Assembly: GCF_012273895.1 (NCBI RefSeq)
Contig: NW_024045133.1
Location: 1,984,001-2,048,000 of the forward strand
Length of the DNA stretch: 64,000 nucleotides
DNA from: Zerene cesonia
Taxonomy: Eukaryota; Arthropoda; Insecta; Lepidoptera; Pieridae
Direction: 5' to 3'
A program made the position numbers and the translations under genes. Shown here piece by piece: positions 11,891 through 23,420 of this stretch; position 1 is the stretch's first letter; the number at the start of each line of letters is the position of its first letter. A model generated the notes under the pieces. It searched no databases. It was given only the letters and a program-made list of their open reading frames with translations, and was not told where the DNA came from.

Positions 11891-12175
11891 GAAGGGCAAA
11901 TAGGGTCTACATAGGGCCGGTATATGGCACTTAAAGGCATGAATGGCAAATAGGGTCTACATAGGGCCGGTATGGGGCACTTAAAGGCATGAAGGGCAAA
12001 TAGGGTCTACATAGGGCCGGTATAGGGCACTTGAAAGGCATGAATGGCAAATAGGGCCGGTATAGGGCACTTAAAGGCATGAAGGGCAAATAGGGCCTAC
12101 ATAGGGCCGGTATAGGGCACTTAAAGGCATGAAGGGCAAATAGGGTCTACATTGGGCCGGTATAGGACACTCAAA
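11891..12175 (+). repeat. Minisatellite, about 50-bp unit, six copies
   Basis: Units at 11891, 11941, 11991, 12042 (11 bp shorter), 12081 and 12131 (truncated) share gaagggcaaatagg...ggccggtatagggcac. The units differ by a few substitutions. It is followed by a degenerate fragment of another dispersed repeat to about 12240. Confidence 0.95.
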
Positions 12176-12239
12176 AGCTGCCAAAGCACCTATAACGCCA
12201 CCAGTGTTACAAGAGTTTATGGGAGGTAATGACCACTTA

Positions 12240-12757
12240 ATATCAAATAGCCCACCCGACTTTGCTTGCTCTGCGATAAAAAATAGTTAATTATATGGGT
12301 ACGATAAAATGTCGTCACTATATGTTGTGAACCGGTTTCACGTTGACACGCGTGTGAACTTTCACACCATACAAAATCACATCAATTTTGATATTGCATA
12401 CGATTAAATGTTTGTCAATTAGGCAATAGGTTGTTGTAACTTCCACTTTATAGTCCAAGAGAGTATATTAGTAATGTAGGCTAGGAGCTTATTTGAGATT
12501 CTTTTTTTAAACTTTTTTTTATTTTATTAGTATAAAGGAGAGGACAGGGTAAGGAAAAGGATACGGGTTATATATTTTTGAGTTAAGCTTATTATTATTA
12601 TTATTTATTTAAAACTAAACTCTCATATTTTAAGTTACATCAAACTGCATGTGTGCAAATTTTATTAAAAACAGTTGAGTAGTTTAGGAGTCCATCGCGG
12701 ACAAACATAACACGAAATTTTTATGTAAAGTTAAATAAAACAGAAAATCGTGACTCG
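12240..12757. other. No gene seen; downstream flank of the orphan gene
   Basis: Low-complexity AT-rich sequence plus a possible diverged repeat (12660-12720, 'gagtccatcgcgg', seen again at 60145). Confidence 0.5.
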
Positions 12758-12763
12758 TTTATT
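12758..12763 (-). terminator. Polyadenylation signal of the orphan gene
   Basis: AATAAA on the minus strand, 8 bases after the TGA of the 249-aa frame. Confidence 0.5.
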
Positions 12764-12770
12764 AATAAAA

Positions 12771-13520
12771 TCAATTCTTCTTCAGCTGCTTCACCTCATT
12801 CGTGTATCTGATCCGTTTGTGTTTACCCATTTCCAGTATCCGCCTCACCAAGGGGTCCTTTTTCAGTGCCTCCCGCACCGCCGTCTCGTCAATAACGGTC
12901 AAGACAGTTGACATCTTCCTCGTGGGTGTTATGACCACCTGCTTCATCGCCTTCATAGTCTTCAGCTTCTCCAAGTCTTCCAGCAGCGACGCATCGGAAT
13001 GCCTCAATGCCTTGGTATTCCTTATTTCTTCGCTCAGCATCATGTCCAGTCTGTCTAGCAATGCGTTCTGACGCTTCACGACGTGGGATATGTCTGGATG
13101 GCGGAAAACGCTGTTGAGATTTTGTATGTGATTCGTCTGCCTGATTATCGGTTTCGGCAGAGCAATTTGGACTTTACGTGTTGGTATATTGAAGTCAAAA
13201 TCGATTGTCGTCAAATGGGACTTCTTCCGTACCATCGCGAAGTTGTCCAATCGACGTTTTGTATCTATATAATCCGCTTTCTGGTGAACAAAGGGTATTT
13301 GCGTATTGTTGTTTCGATGGAAAGTTCCGCCGTCTTTTGTTTCCCTTTCGCCCTCAAATTCTTTCCGCCCTTCTAGAATGTTCGATCGCGAACGTTCTAG
13401 AAGCATTTGATTGAAATTTTCCTTACGTTTCGGCGGTTGTTTACTTTCATCTGTTTTGTTTGATATCGCTATTGAGTATTCGTCGAGTATCGTTTCCTTG
13501 TCCGACATCTTGTGTTCCAT
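12771..13520 (-). CDS. Orphan basic protein, single exon, 249 aa
   Basis: An uninterrupted frame from ATG 13520 (context GAAAATGG; a second Met follows at residue 5) to TGA 12771. The polyadenylation signal AATAAA (12763-12758) lies only 8 bases past the stop, so the transcript end is very compact. The protein is rich in K, R, E and D, has no signal peptide or membrane segment, and has a probable helical or coiled region in the middle (RQNALLDRLDMMLSEEIRN). A plausible 3' splice site (ccagctttcag) lies about 25 bases before the ATG, so a non-coding first exon is possible. It is not repeat-derived as far as I can see. No function assigned. Confidence 0.6.
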   Translation of the reverse strand: MEHKMSDKETILDEYSIAISNKTDESKQPPKRKENFNQMLLERSRSNILEGRKEFEGERETKDGGTFHRNNNTQIPFVHQKADYIDTKRRLDNFAMVRKKSHLTTIDFDFNIPTRKVQIALPKPIIRQTNHIQNLNSVFRHPDISHVVKRQNALLDRLDMMLSEEIRNTKALRHSDASLLEDLEKLKTMKAMKQVVITPTRKMSTVLTVIDETAVREALKKDPLVRRILEMGKHKRIRYTNEVKQLKKN

Positions 13521-14325
13521 TTTCAAAATGAATGTTTGCGATTGGCTGAAAGCTGGATTTGGGAGTTTGAATAATGGAATGATTGTTATATCGCTTTCAG
13601 TGACTTTGTTTTCAAATTTTACATTTTCGAAGCGTTTTTATTGAATGTATTATTTTACTATTTGTTACATTATAATATTGCTAAAGGTGTAAATTATATG
13701 CATACTAGCATACCCGGCCACGCGTTGCTGTGGCTGAGTAATAATTAAAAATTTGTTGGGATAATTAATCGAAAGAAAAACTATCCTATATCGTAAGTTG
13801 GAACAGATTACACATAAAATGGCAAATTTCATCAAAATCGGTTGAGTAGGTGAAGAGTTCATTGGGAACATACATCATGACACTGGATTTTTATATATTA
13901 AGATATTTATTCGTGTATTCGACTGAACTTCACTTACATGCGGAAGCTATTTTAATAAAGTTGTTGTGGTTACATAGGTGGATTTGAGAATAGTTAACAA
14001 TTACGATTCGAACTCGTGTGAAGCCGCGGGCAAAAGCTACTATATAAATCAATTAATTTACAAAAGTAGTAGATCACAGTGATTAGGTTGGTACCTAGTT
14101 TCGCGGTTATTTTATCTCCTTGAGGGTAGACCTTATTAAGATCCTTTCTTAGCGGATGCTTAGAACTTATTTGTATGCCAAATTTTAGCCCTATCGGTCC
14201 AGTAGTTGTGCGTTGATAGATGCGTCACCTTATGTTATTAAGATTATATAAATATAATACAATAGTACATTACATAATAACATGGTTTTTATACAAAATG
14301 GGTATATATCATAAATCCTATCCTC

Positions 14326-14505
14326 TCCTACTAATATTATAAATGCGAAAGTTTGTAAGGATGTGTGTGTGTTTGTTGCTCTTTCACGCAAAAACTACTG
14401 AACCGATCACAATGAAATTTGATACGTAGATAGCTGGACAAACTTTTTATCGTGATATTCCTTCGGGATACAGATTTACGCACGTAAACCGCGGGGCGCA
14501 GCTAG
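14326..14505 (+). mobile_element. H1 copy
   Basis: Internal deletion of about 20 bp after ctggacaa; followed directly by an H5 start. Confidence 0.8.
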
Positions 14506-15533
14506 TATTATAAATGTGAAAGTTTGTTTGTTTGGATATTTGTCCGTAAATCAAGCTAAAACTCCTTAACGTATTATAATAATAATCATAAAAATAATAA
14601 TATAAACATTTATTGACTACAGACAAACCACACAATACAAACAAAAACAAAATGAGAGAAAGAATAAACAGATATGAATAAAAACAAAAATATATATATA
14701 TTTATAGACAAAAACTTATAACAAACAAAATACTAAGCAAATTAAATACTAAATCTAATTAGTTCTAGCCTTAAATAATAAATAAATAAATAAATAAATG
14801 TCCGCCATCAAACGGAAAAAAATATTATGATGAAATTTGGTATACAGACAGGGTATGAGCTGACTTGGGTGATAGAATATTTTTATCGATTAAATGCTCC
14901 CTTGGGATAAAACAGGAATCTTGATATCCGGGCGGAGCCGGGGCGAGCGTCTAGTTCGCAAATAAACACGAATTCCGTCGAGTAAAAACAATACAATTAA
15001 TTATTGTAATACAAATAGAAATAAATGCCGAAAATACTTCCAGAGTTTTCTCCGGTAACTTTCCTATGATGTTTTCCTTTTGAACGTTTTATTTGTTACA
15101 TTAAAAATTAAACAGTATTTTCGTTGCTATGTAATTTAAGAATACGTTATTTAGTTTTTATGAAGATGGTATTTATATTATTTTAAACACTCTATTGTGC
15201 TGTCAACGCAGCAGAAATAAATACAACAAAACTTGCGCTTAAACATACAGCACAAGGCGGCCTTATCACTTACAAGTGATCTCTTGCAGGCCACCAACTG
15301 AACGAGTGAAAAACAAAAATACTTAAAGGGAGGTAGGTAAAAATATATAAGATGGAAGGATCTTTTTAACCGACTTCAGAAAATATCTTCTAAATTCGAC
15401 TATTTTTCGTGTATGTTACGTCATTACTTTTTAATGGATGAACTGATCTGGATGATTCTATTTTATTTGAAAGCTGCTGCCTCCCGTGTGGCCGCATTAG
15501 TAATAACAGTTTGATGGTTTGGCCTTTGTTTAT

Positions 15534-16396
15534 AGTCCAAGAAAATGGGTAGGGTAAATGCGAATTTGAGATTAAAACTTGAATTTTTGATATAATTTAC
15601 TTTGAGGAATCTAAAAACGAACTGTGCAAGTTTTTTTTAAATTCACCCCCGAGAAGGGGTGAAAAAAAAAAATAAAGTCGTTTTTTTGAAATTTTGGCGA
15701 AACCGTAAGTGTTAGAAAAAAAAGTTTTAAACAAAATTTGTAGAGCGTAAAATTTTACACAAAAATGTATCTATGACTTTTTGTCCTAAAATTGAAATTA
15801 ACTGAGATAGGGTAGTTAGAAGGTAGGGGATGATAACTGCAACTTTAAAAAAGTTAAACCGATTATATATATTATAAATTATAATATATATAATCATATC
15901 AATATAATTATATATATAATTGGTTTAATTTGAAAATTAAAAATTTCAAATTGTTATAATTTTGTTATAAACAATTGAAAAAATTTTTTTTTTCTCTAGG
16001 ATCAAAGTTTATAATTATATAAGTAATTTAATTAAAAAAATATATGAGTTTTATCAATTTTTCAATAAGTTATGATTTTTTAAAGTTGCAGTTATCATCC
16101 CCTACCTTCTAACTACCCTATCTCAGTTAATTTCAATTTTAGGAAAAAAAGTCATAGAAACATTTTTGTGTAAAATTTTACGCTCTACAAATTTTATTTA
16201 AAACTTTTTTTTCTAACACTTACGGTTTCGCCAAAATTTCAAAAAAACGACTTTATTTTTTTTTTTTCACCCCTTCTCGGGGGTGAATTTAAAAAAAACT
16301 TGCACAGTTCGTTTTTAGATTCCTCAAAGTAAATTATATCAAAAATTCAAGTTTTAATCTCAAATTCGCATTTACCCTACCCATTTTCTTGGACTA
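15534..16396. mobile_element. Fold-back element with 320-bp near-identical inverted arms
   Basis: The left arm (about 15534-15850) and right arm (about 16078-16396) are inverted copies differing at only a handful of positions. The AT-rich spacer is about 225 bp and contains its own palindromes. The ends read TAGTCCAAG ... CTTGGACTA with tta on both outer sides, which may be a 3-bp target duplication. No coding capacity. Confidence 0.88.
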
Positions 16397-16644
16397 TTAA
16401 AAAGAATTATATGTTATTTTAATAATAATTTATATGTTTTAATTAAACACGTTTTTATTAACTTCACCTGTATGTTTGTATAACCGACTCCTTTAGACTC
16501 GATTTTGACCCACTTTAAACGGACAGATTCAATTCAAACTCTGTACACTTATCAAGGATCGGTGACAATACAATAATTTCATGAGTTTATCTTATTATCC
16601 TGATTAGAATCGTCAGGATAAAATAATTTCCTTATATTAATAAC

Positions 16645-16802
16645 TAGCGGTCCGCCCTGGCTTCGCCCGTGGTACATATATCGCTTATAGCCTTCCTCAA
16701 TAAATGCGCTATCTAGCACTGAAATAATTTTTCAAATCGGACCAGTAGTGCCTGAGATTAGTGCGTTCAAACAAACAAACTCTTCAGCTTTATAATATTA
16801 AG
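16645..16802 (-). mobile_element. Helitron-like family H2
   Basis: Starts ctagcggtccgccctggcttcgcccgtgg, ends tcagctttataatatta. Same CTAG-plus-hairpin logic as H1 but a different body. Other H2 copies or fragments: 3368-3459 (+), 24749-24852 (+), 28349-28510 (-), 40093-40235 (+), 52998-53135 (-), 57045-57185 (-), 61438-61535 (-), 63100-63252 (+). Confidence 0.78.
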
Positions 16803-16804
16803 TA

Positions 16805-17009
16805 CTAGCTGTGCCCCGCGGTTTCACCCGCGTAAGTCCGTATCCCGTAGGAATATCGGAATAAAAAGTTGCCTATATGTTATTCCAGTTATCCAGCTGT
16901 CTACGTACCAAATTTCATTGCAATCGGTTCAGTAGTTTTTACGTGAAAGAGTAACAAACATCCATACATCCATACTTACAAACTTTCGCATTTATAATAT
17001 TAATAGGAT
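16805..17009 (-). mobile_element. H1 copy, full length
   Basis: Immediately follows an H2 copy. Confidence 0.83.
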
Positions 17010-17164
17010 AGATTTCCCCGCCGGAGCATGCTCGCCTCCTAAAATGCCAATCACCTTTACCAAGTCCATGTGATACCCATTCATAAAGCTTACACCCCTG
17101 CGGTCACCTATCCATACGGTGACCGCGCCTAAGATTGCTTACCCAGACCACAGCCGCAGCTTTT

Positions 17165-17500
17165 GGTATGTGGTAGTTGAGCACGCTTCGGCACGAATTG
17201 AGCCAGCTCGCACCGGGGAAGTACCACACCCCCACAGAGGACCGGCGTGAAATAGCATTCTGCTGTGTTTCGTTCGTTGAGTGGGGGAGCCGGGGGCCCA
17301 TATCCTTTTCCTTACCCTTCCCAGTCCTTTCCTTTATTCCTATCGCCAATCCTTTCTTAATCCCTTCCCAAAAAGTCAGCAATCCATTTGTAGAGGCGTA
17401 AGGTCTGCAATGGACCTTACGCCTCTCCAAATGTCCACGGGCGGTGGTAGCGCTTACCATCAGGCGACCCACCATCTCCATTACCGACTGTGACATAAAA
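17165..17500 (-). mobile_element. Element T copy
   Basis: Full length; gives a misleading 162-codon frame. Confidence 0.8.
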
Positions 17501-17637
17501 AATACCGATGTTATTTCGCGAAAGTGTTTTTTTTTTAAATAAACATTGTACTTACACACGGAGTGAAATAAAATGAGAAATGCTATTTGCATTATCGAAA
17601 ACTTTATAGTTATTATATTACCTACGCACCATATAAA

Positions 17638-17836
17638 CCTACTAATATTATAAATGCGAAAGTTTGTAAGGATGTGTGTGCGTTTGTTGCTCTTTCACGC
17701 AAAAACTACCGAACCGATTGCAATGAAATTGGGTACGTAGACAGCTGGACAACTGGAATAACATATAGGCAACTTTTTATCCCGATATTCCTACGGGATA
17801 CGGACTTACGCGGGTGAAATCGCGGGGCGCAGCTAG
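17638..17836 (+). mobile_element. H1 copy, full length
   Basis: Both termini intact. Confidence 0.84.
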
Positions 17837-18144
17837 TTTATATGTAAACATAATAGGTAGTTATTAAATTCTTTACTTTTATTATGTTTTATTTTACATT
17901 TTTCTGTTTCTGTGTGGCTTTGTTATCAATAAATATTTTTTATTATTTTTTTTATTATTATTAGGTCCATAAAATGCGCAGTTTCGTCATTCATTCATTG
18001 TTATCATGTGTATGAAAATGGATGTAGGCCGATTCTTAGTTTTACCCGACATGCACACAAAATTTCACGAGAATCAGTCTAGCCGTTTCGGAGGTGTATG
18101 GTAACTAACATTGTGACACGAGATTTTTATATAAATACTAGCTG

Positions 18145-18315
18145 ACCTGGCAAACGCTGTTCTGCCTTACTCTTATCATTTAGGGGGATGAAAAATAGAT
18201 GTTGGCCGATTCTCATAGATACCGGATAAACAAAAAATTTCATCAAAATCGGTTAAACCGTTTCGGAGGAGTACCTATGGCAACGAAAACTGTGATACGA
18301 GAATTTTATATATTA
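18145..18315 (-). mobile_element. Helitron-like family H3
   Basis: Starts ctagctgacctggcaaacgc and ends gagaattttatatattag. Further copies: 17965-18144 (-, partial), 53560-53672 (+), 62920-63095 (-). Confidence 0.75.
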
Positions 18316-18483
18316 GATATAGATTTCTCAGTATTTTCTGTTCTACTGTACTTAATAAAATGATTTATTACTTATTTATTTATGACTCTTTGGTAAAGTG
18401 TTAATATATACGAAACAATATTGGATTCAAACTCAAACTCAAACATTACAAGACATAAGAATTTTATCCATACATACATACAG

Positions 18484-18783
18484 GCAGCAGTGGTGGCTCA
18501 GTGGTGAGAACCTCGAAATTCAAAATCGATAAGTCGGGGTTCGAGACCGGGCGAGTGTGCAGGAAATAAATTGATTTTTCAATTTATCTGCACATGTGGA
18601 TAATATCACCACTGCTTAAAACGGTGAAGGAAAACATCGTGAGGAAACCGGCATGCCCGAGAATCAAAAGTTCGACGACATGTGACATCTGCCAACCCGC
18701 ACTTGGCCATGGTGGATTATGGCCTGAACCCTCATAGGAGGCCTGTGTCCCAGCAGTGGGAACATATAAGGGCTGATGATGAT
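18484..18783 (+). mobile_element. tRNA-derived SINE, family B, with GAT tail
   Basis: Head with ggctcagtggtgag (A-box) and ggttcgagacc (B-box), a body containing aaacatcgtgaggaaaccgg and gtcccagcagtgggaac, and a tail of gctgatgatgat. Tails like this match RTE-type LINE partners. Reference copy for family B. Confidence 0.88.
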
Positions 18784-18784
18784 T

Positions 18785-19789
18785 ACGATAGATACAGACA
18801 TATATAATACATACATATAAACAAGGATAAATTGCCTGAAATTACTACGTAGCTACTTGTTCTGATTACAAAGATGTGTTTGTAACAATAATTTTGATTT
18901 ATGTGGTACAGTCGATAGATAAAGTTATTTTGTAAATAAATATTGTATTTAGTAGTATACTTTTAGATTTAAGCTAGGCGTTGCTACGGTTAGGCAAGAA
19001 ACGCAGGTTCGAATCCTGCCTCGTGATCAAATTTTTTCTATTCTTTCAAAATTTCTCAGTATACTTTTAGGTTTTACTTAATTCGGTGAAATGTGAGCCG
19101 GATTGGCGCTGCTGCTTCCGTGAAAATAATCTTAAGGAAAACTGGAAAAAAAAGTGTGTGTGCGATTCACACACGATAGAAGTGAAACTACAGTAAATTA
19201 ACAAAAGAATGAGATGAATATATATAAAATAGTATGTATATTTCCGTCTCATTCTTTGCCGGCTTCATTCCACATATTTTTGTATTTGTGTCTCTTACCT
19301 GTCGTTTTTCCGTTGCATCAGGTTTGAAATCACAACGATTCTAAAGAAGTTTCACTTCAAAAATTGGTCACCCATCCAATTTTTGAATGTGGTAACCGTG
19401 TCTTTTTTCTCGTTTATTGTGTTTTGTAGGGGGGGAGGGGGGGGCAAGATGCCCGTGTCCCTCTCCTTTCCCTTCTAATCTGCCTCTGAAAATATTTATC
19501 AAGCGACCCAACAGCTGCTTTACCGACTATAACATAAAAATGTACTTATATCTAGATTGAACCATGTTTAATTTGGTAACGTTAATTAATAAATTAAATA
19601 GCTTTCCTTTGCGACTGTACACTGCATGCGGCTACAAGCGCACGCGCATTCTGTACTGAATCAAATGTTATTTGCCATTAACTTTGCCATTAATAAATAA
19701 TTGAATTTGCTCTCAAAACCAATATATTTCCTTGGCTTTTCGTGATGAATCTCGTTGCTGGGCTGAAAGGCATTTTCTTGGTACAGTTT
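18785..19789. other. No gene seen
   Basis: Apart from a family C fragment at 18972, AT-rich sequence with a G-run at 19430-19441 and short dispersed pieces. Confidence 0.5.
18972..19062 (+). mobile_element. Family C fragment
   Basis: gctaggcgttgctacgg...ggttcgaatcctgcctcgtgatc plus the shared tail. Confidence 0.78.
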
Positions 19790-20112
19790 TTTTTGTATCA
19801 TAGTCGACAGTGGAGCTGGTGGGTCGCCTGATGGTAAGCGCTACCACCGCCCATGGACATTTGGAGAGGCGTAAGGTCAATTGCAGACCTTACGCCTCTA
19901 CTAAATGGATTGTTGACTTTAAATTGGAAAGGGATTAAGGCATGATAAGGAATAAAGGAAAGGATAAAGAAAGGATATGGTCCTCTGGCTCTCCACCTCA
20001 CCGAACGAAACACAGGAGCACGCTACTATTTCACGTCGTATCCGGGAGGCTGCGGTACTTCCCCGGTGCGAGCTGTCCCAGTTCGTGGCGAAGCGCGCTC
20101 CACTCCCACTTA
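19790..20112 (+). mobile_element. Element T copy
   Basis: Followed by a GC-rich stretch (20113-20230) of unknown nature. Confidence 0.78.
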
Positions 20113-20441
20113 TATCTTAGCACGGACGCGTGGGTGACCTGAAGGTTCACCCGGTTAGCGACACGCTCACGGGCGTCCCCCGTCCCGTCCACGCGTCGGG
20201 GGTCATGACCCACGTGTTGGGCTGGCGCATAAATTAGTTAACAATTAGTTTTTTACTACTCATGTAATGCTAACTCTTCCTGATGCGTGCTTATCAATAC
20301 ACACATTCAAGCATCCTCACATACACATATATTCACACCCGTCCACACACCCACTCACACACACGCACGTTTTTTTTAATTTTTTTTATTAAATTCAATT
20401 TTACTTCTTGTCTACTCATATCAAGAAAATTGTAAATATAA

Positions 20442-20610
20442 CTAGCAGCGCCCCGCAGTTTCACGGAATACCGGGATAAAAAGTTGCTTATATGTTATTC
20501 CAATTGTCCAACTGTCTACGTACCGAATTTCATTGCAATCGGTTCAGTAGTTTTTGCGTGAAAGAGCAACAACATCCTTACAAACTTTTGCATTTATAAT
20601 ATTAGTAGGA
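20442..20610 (-). mobile_element. H1 copy
   Basis: Short deletion next to the hairpin. Confidence 0.8.
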
Positions 20611-20699
20611 TGTGTATCTCTCCATAATAATCGAGTATTCCCAGAAATAAAGCACCCAGTCTTTTGGAAGGCTTACGTGGTACGACACAGATACAACAC

Positions 20700-21027
20700 G
20701 CAGAGGCCCTTTAGAGAATTTATTGTATTTATTTTATTATTTTATTCATAAAGGTACCTCACAGATATTAATAAGATAATTATACTAATTACAAATGAGA
20801 TACGCTAATTATAAGGCACACCAATAACAGAAAAATTATGTACAAAAACTATGCAAAAACTATAACTACAACTTCCCTTATGTAAAATAAATAGTTACAG
20901 ATAAACTTAAATACAATTACTTATTTACAAAAAAAAATAACTAATACAATTACTATTATTATTATGTGTATCTCTCCATAATACTCGGGTACCTCCAGAA
21001 GGAAAGCACCCGGTCTTTTGGAAGGCT
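20700..21027. other. Repeat flanking the gap
   Basis: The 20590-20690 text (tatctctccataat...cccagtcttttggaagg) is repeated at 20966-21027 into the gap. Much of 20740-20960 recurs inverted at 24080-24360. Confidence 0.6.
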
Positions 21028-22027
21028 NNNNNNNNNNNNNNNNNNNNNNNNNNNNNNNNNNNNNNNNNNNNNNNNNNNNNNNNNNNNNNNNNNNNNNNNN
21101 NNNNNNNNNNNNNNNNNNNNNNNNNNNNNNNNNNNNNNNNNNNNNNNNNNNNNNNNNNNNNNNNNNNNNNNNNNNNNNNNNNNNNNNNNNNNNNNNNNNN
21201 NNNNNNNNNNNNNNNNNNNNNNNNNNNNNNNNNNNNNNNNNNNNNNNNNNNNNNNNNNNNNNNNNNNNNNNNNNNNNNNNNNNNNNNNNNNNNNNNNNNN
21301 NNNNNNNNNNNNNNNNNNNNNNNNNNNNNNNNNNNNNNNNNNNNNNNNNNNNNNNNNNNNNNNNNNNNNNNNNNNNNNNNNNNNNNNNNNNNNNNNNNNN
21401 NNNNNNNNNNNNNNNNNNNNNNNNNNNNNNNNNNNNNNNNNNNNNNNNNNNNNNNNNNNNNNNNNNNNNNNNNNNNNNNNNNNNNNNNNNNNNNNNNNNN
21501 NNNNNNNNNNNNNNNNNNNNNNNNNNNNNNNNNNNNNNNNNNNNNNNNNNNNNNNNNNNNNNNNNNNNNNNNNNNNNNNNNNNNNNNNNNNNNNNNNNNN
21601 NNNNNNNNNNNNNNNNNNNNNNNNNNNNNNNNNNNNNNNNNNNNNNNNNNNNNNNNNNNNNNNNNNNNNNNNNNNNNNNNNNNNNNNNNNNNNNNNNNNN
21701 NNNNNNNNNNNNNNNNNNNNNNNNNNNNNNNNNNNNNNNNNNNNNNNNNNNNNNNNNNNNNNNNNNNNNNNNNNNNNNNNNNNNNNNNNNNNNNNNNNNN
21801 NNNNNNNNNNNNNNNNNNNNNNNNNNNNNNNNNNNNNNNNNNNNNNNNNNNNNNNNNNNNNNNNNNNNNNNNNNNNNNNNNNNNNNNNNNNNNNNNNNNN
21901 NNNNNNNNNNNNNNNNNNNNNNNNNNNNNNNNNNNNNNNNNNNNNNNNNNNNNNNNNNNNNNNNNNNNNNNNNNNNNNNNNNNNNNNNNNNNNNNNNNNN
22001 NNNNNNNNNNNNNNNNNNNNNNNNNNN
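21028..22027. other. Scaffold gap, 1000 N
   Basis: Exactly 1000 N, so the size is arbitrary. Frames spanning it are meaningless. It could hide an upstream LMLN exon. Confidence 0.99.
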
Positions 22028-22049
22028 TTTGGTTTCACGCGAGTATTAT

Positions 22050-22222
22050 ACATTTAGAAATTAAAAACTTTTCAACGGATTTTAAACGCGATTTATTCAT
22101 TATATAATAATTATGGTCTCCCCGTGACCACGCTCGCTGTAAAGTGTTCGAAACGTCGGGTTAATAATATAATGAATAAATCGCGTTTAAAATCCGTTGA
22201 AAAGTTTTTAATTTCTAAATAC
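22050..22222. mobile_element. MITE P copy beside the gap
   Basis: Starts 23 bp after the N run with the usual flank. Confidence 0.82.
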
Positions 22223-22691
22223 AATTACTTATTTACAAACAATATAACTAATAAAATAACATTAAAGATGATTAAAGATTACTATTATAATTCCCTTATT
22301 TGTAATTATGTATTTGGGTTTCTATTTCAAAAGCTGCTGCAACGATTTTGATGAAACTCCCACTGATCATTCAGTTGGTGCCTATTGAACACAACTGAAA
22401 AAATATAATTTCAATTGTACTTATAGTTTTGGAGTTATGCGGGGACAAACATACATACACTTATGTAATAAGCACACGTGTTAAAACCTGTTAGTATAGC
22501 CAAGGACTATGCAATGCTGACAATATTACATACAAAGCACATCGAATTGATTACCTCTTTATTTGAAATCGGTTCAAAATACAGCCTAAAGCAAAAATCA
22601 ATGAATGATAAATGAATGTTTGAATTCAAAATCAAACATTCATTTATCCAATGAGACTTTTTATAGAAGTTATGTTGAATCTTCATAACAT

Positions 22692-22827
22692 GAGAAATTT
22701 TGAAAAAATAGTTGTAAATAATGCATAATCAGGCAGGCAGGATCCTGCCTCGTGATCAAATTTTTTCTATTCTTTCAAAATTTCTCATTTATAAAGCATT
22801 TCAATGCTATAAAACTAAAAATTAAAT
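22692..22827 (+). mobile_element. tRNA-like fold-back element, family C, with 12-bp duplication
   Basis: Starts gagaaattttgaaaaaatag and carries its own inverse (ctattctttcaaaatttctc) around the remains of a B-box-like cctgcctcgtgatc core. It ends in aaactaaaaattaaat. Flanked by tcttcataacat at 22680-22691 and 22828-22839, within a LINE-tail repeat (22620-22890). Reference copy for family C. Confidence 0.82.
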
Positions 22828-23091
22828 TCTTCATAACATATTTTATATTTACCACCAGTTCGGAAAGCAGTTTCTATAGAGAAGCGTCATTTCATATCAT
22901 GTCATGTTAAGGATCAGTTATTTCTACATTTGCTTTTAAACATCACAGTCTAAACCACGTGTCATTAATGTTTCGATATAAACCGGTTGCCTAGCAACCG
23001 TCGGGTGCTAAATTTAGATAGTCGGTTGCCATGGCAACTCAGAATCCAGCCACTTTGACATGTTACATTCGAGACCGTTTTTTGGTTTTTT

Positions 23092-23420
23092 TTTATGTCA
23101 TAGTCGATAGTGGAGCTGGTGGGTCGCCTGATGGTAAGCGCTACCACCGCCCATGAACATTTGGAGAGGCGTAAGGTCAATTGTAGACCTTACGCCTATA
23201 CCAATGGATTGCCGACTTTAAATTGGGAAGAAAGGATTGACGAGAGGATAGAAGGAAAGGACTGGGACGGGTAAGGAAAAGGGTATAGGCCTCTGTCTCC
23301 CCCACTCACCGTACGAAACACAACAGCATGCTATTATTTCACGCCGGTTTTCTGTGGGCGTGTGGTACTTCCCCGGTGCGAGCTGGCCCAATTCGTGCCG
23401 AAACGTGCTCGACTCCCATA
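23092..23420 (+). mobile_element. Dispersed element T, full copy
   Basis: Starts tttatgtcatagtcgatagtgg, carries an internal inverted pair around aggcgtaaggtc, a purine-rich middle, and ends ggcccaattcgtgccg...ctcgactcccata. About 330 bp, no coding, no visible Pol III boxes. Reference copy for T. Confidence 0.8.

Noticed and set aside
11891..12175. CRISPR-like array
   Set aside because: The repeats are contiguous without spacers, and the genome is clearly eukaryotic.
13083..13644. Plus-strand frames over the orphan gene
   Set aside because: They are shadows of the minus-strand 249-codon frame, which has the better start context and polyadenylation signal.
17104..17592. 162-codon minus-strand frame
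   Set aside because: It lies within a dispersed element T copy; similar frames occur in other T copies (8343, 10511, 45058, 52315).
20113..20230. GC-rich stretch that might be an exon
   Set aside because: No splice-bounded frame and no family resemblance; it follows directly on element T.
20962..22064. Long open frames of 350-365 codons over the N run
   Set aside because: They are open only because N has no stops; the ends are repeat sequence. The same applies to 31994-33340, 32197-33618, 60226-61287 and 60249-61346.
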